A DNA stretch of 64,000 nucleotides, taken from Asterias amurensis. Taxonomy: Eukaryota > Echinodermata > Asteroidea > Forcipulatida > Asteriidae. The stretch is from NCBI RefSeq assembly GCF_032118995.1, contig NC_092654.1:14020284-14084283 (forward strand), read 5' to 3'. The translations under genes and the position numbers were made by a program. The notes beneath the pieces were generated by a model. It was not told the origin of the DNA. It saw only the letters and a list, made by a program, of their open reading frames with translations, and did no database searches. Positions 1-10,445 of the stretch are shown here, one piece after another. Position 1 is the stretch's first letter. Each line of letters begins with the position of its first letter.

Positions 1-1465
1 TCAAGGAGCTTCTGAGAACAGAATCCCAAGAACTACGGAAATTGATTAGATTTAAGAGCAGAATGCTGTTACAGCTGCAGAAAATAGCAGCTATTTTTTG
101 TTCCCATAAAGCAAACATCAAAAAAGTCTAAACTCAGATAAAAGTTGGAACCATCTCACCCCTGTTTAAAAGCGCTTAACGTTTACAGCTTGACGTATTG
201 AGTATACACTATTAATATCTTAAAGATGTAACCACCACCATCTAACAGGCGCCATAATATTAATCAAATAGAGCTACCATCAACTGAAGTTTAGGTTGCC
301 TTCATCCAAAAACCATTACACAAACTTTCCCTTCCTGATTTGTTTAGTTCGTATAGTGCCAGGTGGCACTCGGGATGCAAAAACATTATAAGACTGGTCA
401 CTGGGTCATATTAAAATTTCATTCCTGAAATCTATAGACCTATTCATTAAGCCCCACCCCATTACATATTGACCAATCACAACCCATTGCGCAACAAAAA
501 GTCTGACAAATTAAGGTCCGACATCCGTCGTGCGCGTATGCTTGGAGTGCGCGGCATAGTTGTGCAGAATGGCATTAAAGAGGCCCACGCGTTCTTGATT
601 ACACGTGCTCTGTGGCCGGAGCCTAATGAATCGGTGTATTAAACTGAGGAGTATGCATCCTGTACTGCCAAGTATGCAAAAGTCAAGCTAACAACAATCA
701 TCTCTGCCCCCACTGGGACCCTGTGTTTGAAGAGAAGCGATTGTAGTCACATTTCGTGTTCATGGACACAAGTGACATGACCAGGATTCAAACCTGTATC
801 AATGGCCTTGCCACCAGAACTTGAGTCCGGTCAATTAGACTAATCAGCCATAACATGACATAAAATGTTTTGGGATAATGAAGACAACCGTAAAAGAATA
901 CAATTACATATATACTTTAAATTACATCCGTGGTTGGGGATTGAGTTGAATGGGGGTGCTCAACAAACATCAACAAAAACAGAAAACACTAAACTTGGCA
1001 CTGCAAAACACCAAGATACAAGAAATCCAGAAGACAATCGGAGCATACTGATCGAAACGTCGAGTTGAAACCAACAGTTCTTTTCAGAACCACCCCAACT
1101 CATTTAGAGAGTCATTACATGTTGTTACCGCAACCCTTTCCATATCATATTTCCACCATGCAAAGTTTTAAATCCTACTTAAGAAACCACAGCTTAGAAG
1201 AAAATGTTTCCAACAAGCAAAAAAGAAACTTAGCAAAGCACCTGCGAGTCCTCCCAATGTACTTGTAATGCAATTTGCAAAGTATGAACAGCCTACTATA
1301 ACACTTGCAATGTATTTTGAAATCAGTCTGGTTAATAATTATAGAGAGGGTGAACTAAACACAAAATAGAAGATTCAAAGCAAAATCACATAGAAAATAT
1401 TCTCTTCTGTCAGCGAAGTGGGCTGATGAGCCACTCATCTGCTGTATTTCTGGTTGTCAGGCACT
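1..1465. other. 3' flank / 3'UTR of TMBIM6
   Basis: No gene was recognised. The part nearest 1465 must be TMBIM6 3'UTR, but no AATAAA was found on the minus strand, so the transcript may end before or beyond the window edge. Contains a degenerate tRNA-like SINE remnant near 770-860 and a fragment of the fold-back repeat at about 1039-1150 (motif GATCGAAACGTCGAGTT). Confidence 0.5.
770..860 (-). repeat. tRNA-derived SINE fragment (degenerate)
   Basis: On the minus strand a B-box-like GGTTTGAATCCTGG is followed by sequence related to the better-preserved SINE at 4161-4250. Degenerate, so low confidence. Confidence 0.4.
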
Positions 1466-4400
1466 TTACTTTCTACGTTTCTCTTTCTGTCAAAATCAAG
1501 GGAAAATAATTTAAGTTAAAGACTACTGCTGTCATAGATTTATGTTCAAACATTTACTAAACAGGCGGAGAATTAGCAAACAAAATTATGGTCAAAGAAC
1601 ATTTTCTTTCGCTGTTCCATTTCTTTGGAACAGTCTTCCTGTGCATAATCGCCAGGCTAGTTCTTTACACTGTTTTAAGTTTCTGTGTAAAAAAAACATT
1701 CATTAAGAATACAGCCTGCTTGTTTAAAGGTTTATTAAATGTTTACTTTTTTATGAAACAACAAATACAACTTCTACAAACAGTGACTGCATCCAAGGTA
1801 TACAAAAAGCCAACTTCGGCCAAACTGTATTTTGCCCACAATTTGAACTTTCTCGCAGGTTATTTTTCAGTTGTTGTGGTCATTACAGAGTATAGAAGTT
1901 GTGCTGATTTCTTTGACCCGGGGCACTACTTGGCAGTGCTGTAGAACCTGTTCTCAGTACTCACACTTCAGTACTCCTCAAGTACCATTCAGATAGAACT
2001 TGTACTCATACTTGGAAGTCAATATTCGATACCCCACTGAAAATGTACTTGGACTCTGCATGCAAGTACTCATGGTCAAAATACCACTTTATTTAGGCAT
2101 TATGCAAGCAATATCTGATAAAAGCTCGCAAAAAAGTATAACTTAAGTTGTCTTTGATGTGCTCATGTTTAAACAATTTTAAGTTATCATAACAAGCACA
2201 TATTGTCGTCTATTAGAAACTATTAAAACAAAAAAATATTCATAACAAAATGTACAGTATACCTCATTTTGCAATATTTTGTTTTAAAAATTCTTTGTTC
2301 TCAGAGATCCACTACTTGGTACTCAGCTGTAAGACTCGATACTCAGACACTTTTACTTGATGGCCCAAGTACTTGTACTCGAGTACTACTTGGCCATCCT
2401 AGTACTCGGCAATGCTTGATATTCATCATAACAAGCACCTGACTACAGCACGGCTACTGGGGTTAACCATAACTCTGATGTTAGCAAAGTCAGGACCGTT
2501 TAAAATGTCATCAAAACACAAGTGAGCAAAACTAAACAAGTGGTTTTCCTGAAAAGAAATCAGAGAAAATGAGAGGGCAAAAGTTCCTGTCATGAACATA
2601 TAAAACAAATTAAAAGAACAAGTCATCTCACCTTGTCATTGTTCATTGCCAAAAGGATCATCAGCTGACGGAAAATATTGATGAAATCCAAAAATAGGTC
2701 TACACTGTGCCTGAAAGCAGTAGAGAAAGGAAAGCATAAGAAAATAGTAACATTTGCAAACACACGTCATTTATTTTGACATTATCATCCAATCTGGCAC
2801 TTTTATGACTTTCCTACAGTTAAAGGCAGTGGATACTATTGGTAATTACTCAAAATAATTATTAGCATAAAACTTTACTTTGTAATGAGTAATGGGCCGA
2901 GAGGTTAATAGTATAAAACATTGTGGGAAACGGCTCCCTCTGAAGTAACGTAGTTTTCGAGAAAAGAAGTAATTCTCAAGACCTCAGATTTAGAATTTGA
3001 GGTCTCGAAATCATTTTCTTTCATTATTATCTCGCAGCTTAGACAACCGATTGAGCTCAAATTTTCACAAGTTTGTAATTTAATGCATCTGTTGAGATAC
3101 CGAGTGAGAAGACTGGCCACACTTAGTTTATTTTGTATTACAATATCATTGAATTGTACACCTCTGCCGTCCAACCCAGTTCTTTCAAGCAATGAGAATT
3201 CCTGATTTCAAGTGATTCAGCATTTCTGTCTTTATGGACAATTAAGGAATGCGAGACTTCTGGACAGTCCTTTTTCACAGTTTTCGCCAGTAGTGCGCGT
3301 GTTCAGACCTACGAGTGCAATACTGAGCGTATATGTGTACACTCTGGGCCGCAAAAGAGGACCGTTATGTCTGCTGTCTCCAGCGTCTCAAAAGTCTCTG
3401 ATTCAGTTCAATTCAAAGCACATATTGTTGGTTAACTGTTAGAAGGGCTGCATGAGGGCCATGGAAATCAACATGGTGGGGGTAGTTATGCCACTGTGTA
3501 GATTTCAGACGTACCAGATGTAGTCCTTGTCTCCGTTGTTGCATTTCTCAACAATGAGCTGGGTGTCAAACAACACAAATCCCATGAACACAGCCAGGCA
3601 CAGGTACATCTCAGCCTGAATATTAGAAAACAAAAGAAAAACATGATCATGATAATATCCATAAAGTTGAGTGCTGGTGCAAGACTCGCAATGTTTTTCT
3701 ATGTCTTTAGTACGCAACTGTTATGCCACAGTAGCCTGGGGTCGATTTCACAAAGAGTTAGGACTAGTCCTAACTTAGGACTAGTCCCAGGAGATATTAA
3801 TTAGGCATGGCTAGTCCATGATAAGACTAGTCTTAACTCTTTGTGAAATCCACCCTGGTTGGATATGGAGCGCAGAACCTCTGACAACACAGTTTGTATA
3901 TGTGCATAATTCACATGTTATGTATAAGTTTTTTGTTTTTTTTCGTGTGTTTTTTATGCAAGTCGCCAGACACACAAGGCCTGAAGGCCACTCCAAGGTG
4001 TGGGCAACAATTATTTTTGTCAAGAGGCCGTTGCCACCTACTCCTAGGGCTGAAACAGGGTTAGCCCTTTTACAGTCCATACGGATGTAGGCTTGGGTAT
4101 CATCAGTCCGAAGCCTGGCCGGTAGAGCAGAGAGCAATACCTCCCCAATTTTATGTAGCAAGTGTCACGACCGGGATTCGAACCCACACTCTGCTGATCA
4201 AACACCAGAGCTTGAATCCGGTGCTCTTAACCGCTCTACCACTGGCTTATTTCAATTGCTTCAGACAAAATAGGCAATTTTTTTTTTTTGGGGGGGGGGC
4301 TTCAAATGCTATTTTCTTGAGTATTTCATAAAGAAATATTTCTCTCTCCCGCGGATTGGTTTTAATACGAACATTGTAAAATAATTAGCAATACTCTGTA

Positions 4401-7400
4401 TGTTTATGCTAATTCTGTACATGAATAACTTACTCTGAAGATGAGAGTTGAACCAATAAAGATATTAAGCAGGGACATGATCATCAAGATGGAGAGGCCA
4501 GAAAACAGGGTACCTGCAACAAAAAAATATATATATAATGTAAATAGACTGTAAATAACATGTTCTCCACTGGCTTAGTTTTACCCTCATTTCTTTCAAA
4601 ATCAACCAGTTTTTATAACCTATTTCATTTGAAATCAAAGCACTGAATCGGCACTGTTGAAAGTTCAAAACGATATTTTGATTTCATTTGACAGTAGAAA
4701 GGAGGTTAGCTTTGCAGAGCTATTTAATAGCCAGGGCCAGATTTCATGGAGCTACTTAGCACAAAAATTTGCTTAGCATTAAATTTCTTCCTTGATAAAA
4801 ACAGGATTACCAACCAAATTTCCATCTGTTGCATATATTGCTTGCTACTGGTATTCAGCTGTTGTTTTGCTTATCCTGAAAATCACTTGGAAATTTGGTT
4901 GGTAATCCTGTTTTTATCAAGGCAAAAATTTCATGCTAAGCACATTTTTGTGCTTAGCAGCTCTATGAAATTGGGCCCAGCTCTCTCCGCAGGTTCCTCT
5001 TCCCTATTTTAATTTCATCCTATCTTTCATCGTGTTATTCTATAATTGCATATTTTAGTTGCATCGTCCTGATGAATCCTGCTCTCTTATCCTACCTTTT
5101 CATGTTTCCCTGCATTATAATACCTACAATGCAGTTCCTGCTTTAAAGGCAGTGGACACTATTGGTAATTACTCAAAATAATTATTAGCATAAAACCTTA
5201 CTTGGTAACGAGTTGTGTGGAGCTGTTGATAGTATAAAACATTGTGAGAAACGGCTCTCTCAGAAGTAACATAGTTTTCGTGAAAGAAGTAATTTTCCAC
5301 GAATTTGATTTTGAGACGTCAGATTTAGAATTTGAGGTCTCAAATCAAGCATCTGAAAGCGCACAGCGCGTGCGACAAGGGTGTTTTTTCTTTCATTATT
5401 ATCCCGAATTTTGATGACCAATTGAGTTCAAATGTTCACAGATTTATTTTATGCATATGTTGAGATACACCAAGTGAGTAGACTGGTCTTTGACAATAAC
5501 CAATAGTGTCCACTGCTTTTAATGGTCCAGTAACCCACCCTTTCATACTGACCATCCTTTGTCTTCACTATTTTATTCTAATTGGTTCCTAGCCACCCAA
5601 TTATTTTTAAACTTATAACCGTTGATTGGCTATGTACACACAACATCCAAAGCATTGACTTTAATATACAAGTTTTCTTACCGCCAAGAAACAGAAAGCT
5701 GCGGCGGTCGGACCACAGAGCAGCAAAAGTAAAGCAGCCAAAGATGACACACGTTGCCAAAAATGCTGTTGGGATAATCCTGAACACACAGAGAAAGAGA
5801 GAAAACACTCTTTATCTGACCCTATTTCCATGGCCCTTCTTCCTGCAAAATTCTGGCTTATTGCGGCCCTTTCATGAAAAAAACAGCCCAAGTAAATAAA
5901 TTACATTTTGAGAATAGTGAGTAAAGGGATAAGCTTTTTTTCCATAAAATTTGGATGAAGTTTAAAAAAAAAGGCAAAGACATGTCATATTCACGTCCAT
6001 ACATAGCTTGAGTATGAAATAGACGAATTTACCCAGAAATGACCTTATATAAAAAATGTTCCTGTTTGGCCATGGAAGGGAACTCGAATGAGGGAAATTG
6101 CAGGCAGGCTGACGTGACAAATTTCAAGGGACTCAAGATTTTCTGTTTATTTTAACAGGGTTGAGAGTCATTACCGGTCCGGTACTAACGAAAGAGTCTG
6201 AAACTTGGATACAAATTCAAAGGTATGTTGAAATGATGGCATTTCTACCGCTGGGTAACCCCTGGGGTTATAGATTCCAAGGAGCTTTTGAAAACAGCAT
6301 CCAAAGCACCAGAGAAGTTGACAAATGAGCAGGATTTTTTTATTTGTGGAAAAAAATATTTTCTGATTTTCTTCACCAGGCCGACATAAAAAGTCTGAAT
6401 TCAGCCAAAAGTCTGAACAATCTCATCCCTGATTTCAACCTCGGAATCAATGCATGTCCTTTATAGCTTTGTACTTACTGTATATCAATCTTGGCAACAA
6501 CGTACATCAGTGGACCAAGACTCAGACCTGAAAACCAAAACAGTTGATAATAGTTTCATTTCATTAACCATGCTTCAAACCAACCAGATGTTTAACTGTT
6601 ACTTTGCTTGTACTCCAACTAAGATTATGAGTGATTGAATGGTGTTAAGATGTTTAACTTTCCGTTCTTTAGGTGTTCGTGACAAGCACGACAGAAGCTG
6701 TCACTCCAAAAGCCACCAGAATCCCAGACCGTTAATAACATATTTGAATTGGTGACTTTAAATACATCGCCTGCCTGATGTTAAGAATGGATGATCTGGG
6801 GTACAGTGCCAAATTCCTTATATATTCAACTAAACCATGATAGAGAAATGTACGTAAACATTCGAGAAATGCTTGGTAAATCACAGACAAAGGATGACAC
6901 AATCTAAAATACAACACCATGGTAGCTGCTGCAACTGCCTTTACATTTAAGTTGACACTTTCCAACTTTCTTATTGGATTGAACTGTCTAACACCTGCAG
7001 ACTGTGACAACATTAACATACATTAATTTTGGTTTTACCCATGTGTGTTAGCACTGTATACTCAGTACTTTCCCCAGCTCTTTGAAAAAAGCTTGAACCT
7101 GCGACTATTGCAATTCTAGAGCAAATTTCCATCTATTAAAACATTAACTTACCTGTGAAGAAAGCAAACCCAGAAAGGAGGCCCAGGCGCTTGCCTTGGT
7201 TGGAGCCATTGTCTTTGGTAACTCCAAGCCAGATCAAGAGGCCAAGGCCTGCAATGGAGGTCAGAAAACCAGCCTAGAAACACAATTGGGGGGGGAAGAA
7301 AAATTATCTCAAACTTAAACATTCCAAATGTTGCACAATTGTCTTGAATTTTGATGGACTTAATAGGCTCAGTACTGTCAGTGAACGATTTCCCTTGAGT

Positions 7401-8348
7401 AGCACACAGAATTTAACAGTTCTTCCATTTGCAGTGCTCTTCCCAAAATGAAAATGGCCCTGCCCTCTCAAACATACAATTTTCAGGCCTTTGTTAACAA
7501 CTGGTTGTCCACATTGCATGACGAACAACTGCTTGGAGGTTTCTTGCAAAGTCAAGAGCAGAAACTGGAGTAACCGAGTCTGATTATAATATGTATTCCT
7601 ACCTCTAGAATGCCTGTGAACAGATGAACGTAGGCACCAACGGCTGCTGCCAACATACAGATAGCCAAGCAGCTGTATACATTCTTCAGATGGGTTCGAG
7701 TTGTCTTGTTTCTGAAGAGAATGACAGATGCAAAAAATCCTTAATAAGGCATCTTTTGTTCTAAGTGGGGTACATTTTTTAATTGATGCATTGTACAATA
7801 ACAAATATTGTCTCTTTGAGATTTTCATGACAATAGTTGCAATGCAGTGTCAAAATTTAATAGACCATTGAGGAAAATCAGCATACTTTTGTTGTAATTT
7901 CACTGTTGATCCAGGGAAAGAAGTCAATACACTAGGTCCCCAGCTTGTTTACTAGTCCATTTGTTCAAGTGAAAAAGAGAAGCTTATCAATGCTGAACTA
8001 GCCAGATGGAAAAATTTTTGACTAGTCCTCAGGTGTTTAAACTAGCATTTGGCCAGTGGACCTCTGCTATTTGAGAATGATGCAGCTTGTGTTTTTTAAA
8101 GGCCTTTAATAACATTCATATCCGGCTCATTTTAATTGCGCCAATCACAAAATTGTGGTTATGATTGTGATTGGCGCAATTCACTGTCGCTTCATTTTAA
8201 GCAACAGTGAATTTTGAGGATTCAAAATGAAACCTCCTCCCTCCACTTCGCCACAGTATTTTAGGCTACAAATTCTAATGTCTTACAATTGTGAGAAGTC
8301 AGACAGGGCTGACAACTTAATTTTGCGTTGCCCAAACAGAGCGTCCAT
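1466..8348 (-). CDS. TMBIM6: Bax inhibitor-1 / TMBIM6, complete, nine coding exons
   Basis: ER multi-pass membrane protein that leaks Ca2+ from the ER and restrains cell death. Coding exons on the minus strand, 5' to 3': 8348-8287, 7711-7603, 7273-7153, 6527-6479, 5779-5682, 4513-4434, 3615-3515, 2710-2632, 1486-1466. All have AG/GT borders and phases join cleanly, giving 239 residues (human 237). Seen: start [10 protein letters not shown], then [92 protein letters not shown] and a basic tail ending KEKRRK, each matching human BI-1 in order. The Asp residues in FDTQL and VDLFLD, the family's di-aspartyl pH-sensor pair, are present. The start ATG lies in an exon opening at 8408, so 8349-8408 is 5'UTR. 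No break is visible. The 3'UTR end was not located. Confidence 0.95.
1925..2420. repeat. AGTACT-rich interspersed repeat
   Basis: Lies in the last TMBIM6 intron. Both ends carry clustered AGTACT / TACTCGAGTACT words and a CTACTTGG motif (about 1925-1990 and 2305-2410) around an AT-rich centre. This looks like a nonautonomous DNA element, but family and exact ends are not defined. Confidence 0.35.
2820..3125. repeat. TTAA-MITE, right end missing
   Basis: Starts with TTAA and the family terminus AGGCAGTGGACACTATTGG, runs through the conserved CGGCTCCCTCTGAAGT and GAGCTCAAATTTTCACA blocks, then loses similarity near 3125. Located in a TMBIM6 intron. Confidence 0.8.
3738..3856. repeat. AGGACTAGTCC palindromic MITE
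   Basis: Starts GGGGTCGATTTCACAAAGAG and ends with the inverse, CTCTTTGTGAAATCCACCC; the interior is built from AGGACTAGTCC words. About 120 bp, in a TMBIM6 intron. The same family occurs at 12802, 31374 and 39627. Confidence 0.8.
4161..4250 (-). repeat. tRNA-derived SINE head
   Basis: The minus strand reads AGTGGTAGAGCGGTTAAGAG (A-box type) and GGTTCGAATCCCGG (B-box), spaced as in a tRNA with a long variable arm, then a divergent tail. It lies in an intron, so I read it as a SINE and not a working tRNA gene. Confidence 0.65.
4733..4979. repeat. GGGCCC-ended palindromic MITE
   Basis: The left end, GGGCCAGATTTCATGGAGCT, and right end, AGCTCTATGAAATTGGGCCC, are inverse. Pairing continues inward through TGCTTAGCA and AACAGGATTACCAACCAAAT, making arms of about 75 bp. 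In a TMBIM6 intron; other copies are at 13521, 23722, 56560 and 60969. Confidence 0.85.
5143..5522. repeat. TTAA-MITE, full length
   Basis: About 380 bp bounded by TTAA on both sides. Left terminus AGGCAGTGGACACTATTGG, right terminus CCAATAGTGTCCACTGCTT, inverse apart from one base. One of the best copies for defining the family; it lies between two TMBIM6 exons. Confidence 0.9.
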
Positions 8349-8408
8349 CTTTTTATCTTGTCAGGTTTACTGATCGTGCAGTAATTATGTCTCTCTCTTC
8401 AGCAGCTC

Positions 8409-10062
8409 CTGAAAAAAAAGAATACATAGTATTAGGCCATGAGAATGAAAGTTTTAGATTTGCGTCCGGGGATTTATGAAATGACGTGAGGCTTTTTTCC
8501 ATTTTTCATTATTCATTATTTTGCACACAAATGCGCAATCTTCAAATTGCGCAAACTAGAGATCGATACAAAAAATTTGCCTATCCGCATAGCGCAAATT
8601 GAAAATTGCGCAGAATATTTTTGCGCAAATTTGTTGATTGCGCTCGACAGATGAACGACAGCAGATGCAGGTTTTACTGCAAATAAAAACGATCGCGATC
8701 GCAAACACGATCGCGATCGCAAACCTGATCGCGGCAGAATGTCTGTCTTGTATAGTACTACTACTAAAATGCGTAAATATAGCCATTGTTCGATGATTTG
8801 AACTTGAACATTTGTGATGCAGAGTCTTTATGAAAATAATGAAATTTTGTGAAAATAATGAAATTTTTCGGCGGTAGCTTTCAGAGCATGCGGGCGGTAG
8901 ACGCAAATCTATCATTTTCATTTTTATGGCCTTTGTAAGTTACTAAATACTAGCATGGAGGAAGGAAACAGTACATGATGATTCTTTTTGATTAGCTGCG
9001 ATGATCATACCCTCCATCAGGAAGTTTGAGGATTTACGATCATCGCAACTACTTCTTGATGCGCCATCTTGTTCAAGCGGGCAGATTTGTTTACCCACTG
9101 TTGTTGTCTGCGACTCAGTGCTTGAACTTCCATGCATCTTTCAGACATGCAAACACATGCAAACAGACACGTGAAGTTCTTGTTACACCGTCTGTCGCAA
9201 GTAACAACGAGTGTTCAAAATAAATAACTTTTCCCCTTTCCCAATATAGCACATTATTACTTTTAGGTCGACCTCAATCTTTAATAAGTGATAGTCCATT
9301 GAATTACAAATGTTGCCAACCCACTTCAATTCAATGTTGAATGGCACATCTTTTGTATGGGGCCCGGCTAAAATTCTTGTGCTTTTTAAATCTAGGCCAA
9401 TATTGAGGTGGTTCCTACTGAAACCATGGAGGCAGGAAAGTCCTTCCTCGACTCTTTTTTAGTCCTACACCTACATCCATGTCGAATCAGACAACGAACG
9501 TAAAACAAAAAAACATCAACAATATCAACACAATTCAAAATATAGTTCATGTTGATTGTTGTTGAATCATCATGAATGTTAATTATGGCACTATCCCACG
9601 TTCCCTTCCGTAAATAAATGTCGCATTATATTATTATTTGTTAGACCCAACTGGGGCGCTGTATTCCTTTTTCGAAATTTTGACATTTTCTGTCATTGAG
9701 TATGACAGAAAATGTCAAAATTTCAAATAAGGAATTCTGTGTCTAATTATTTGTAATACTTCACTTGGGAAATGATGAGGATCTCAAACTGAAATAGTAA
9801 ACAAAGCATCTTAACTTCCTAGGTAGTCAGGGGAATTACCCAAAACCAATAACCACCGTACGTGACTACGACGACGGCATCGACACGGCACACCTATTTT
9901 TATTTATAATTTAGTAATAGTATTTATTTTAGAAAAAAATCTCCTTTCTCGCTCACAGATCTTCCGAGATTTCCTACCACAAGAATCCCCACAAAACATC
10001 AGATATTTATATTTAACAAATTATTATTAAAGACGGGTGACACGAAAATCATAAATACTTAC
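8409..10062 (-). other. Intron 1 of TMBIM6, with small palindromic repeats
   Basis: No coding exon was recognised. It holds an inverted repeat around 8135-8215 (GATTGGCGCAATT arms), a cluster of GCGCAA words at 8530-8640, two GATCGCGATCGC copies at 8690-8722 and a short palindromic MITE at 9643-9744. The rest shows nothing I can support. Confidence 0.6.
9643..9744. repeat. Short palindromic MITE (AGACCCA...TGGGTCT type)
   Basis: Starts AGACCCAACTGGGGCGCTGT and contains TTTTGACATTTTCTGTCAT pairing with ATGACAGAAAATGTCAAAAT; the outer right arm is eroded. Same family as the near-perfect copy at 49715-49838. Confidence 0.7.
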
Positions 10063-10260
10063 ACGACGATTGTATTTTCGTTCGTTGTTTGTGTTGTTGA
10101 AAAGGAACGACGAATAATAAAATGCAAAAGCAAGTCTATATTGCATAAAATTACGTGTACTGTATGATAACACGTACTGAACTCGTACCCAGGGAAAATT
10201 ACACGCCTTGCTATGAAGAGCGGCGTCGAATCGGCTCGTTTTGAGCGCGAGGAGGGAAAC
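10063..10260 (-). other. TMBIM6: Probable non-coding first exon of TMBIM6
   Basis: Reading the minus strand, a strong donor (GTAAGTAT) follows position 10063, and the next exon begins at 8408 after a polypyrimidine-CAG acceptor. This makes 10063 to about 10260 the likely untranslated first exon, with an intron of about 1.65 kb. The transcription start is not defined; 10260 is approximate. No convincing coding frame joins to the start codon at 8348. Confidence 0.5.
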
Positions 10261-10263
10261 ACC

Positions 10264-10445
10264 ATCTATTCGTTATTATTAAAAGTTTCTATATAGCGCC
10301 ACCAACGTTATATTTTGGTTAGGTACACGTGAGTTTAAAACCAATGTGTCACTGACAAAAATAACTTGTTACATCATGGTTACATCAACACAAATGTGAG
10401 AAAGGACAGAGAAGAAAGAACAGTTTCTCAATAAATATTCTTGCA
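10264..10445. promoter_or_regulatory. Candidate bidirectional promoter, TMBIM6 / DIABLO
   Basis: The space between the putative TMBIM6 first exon (minus) and the DIABLO start codon at 10446 (plus) is under 200 bp. A CACGTG E-box lies at 10326-10331 and a CCAAT box at 10341-10345. No clear TATA box serves either gene. Shared promoter function is inferred from the divergent arrangement only. Confidence 0.55.
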
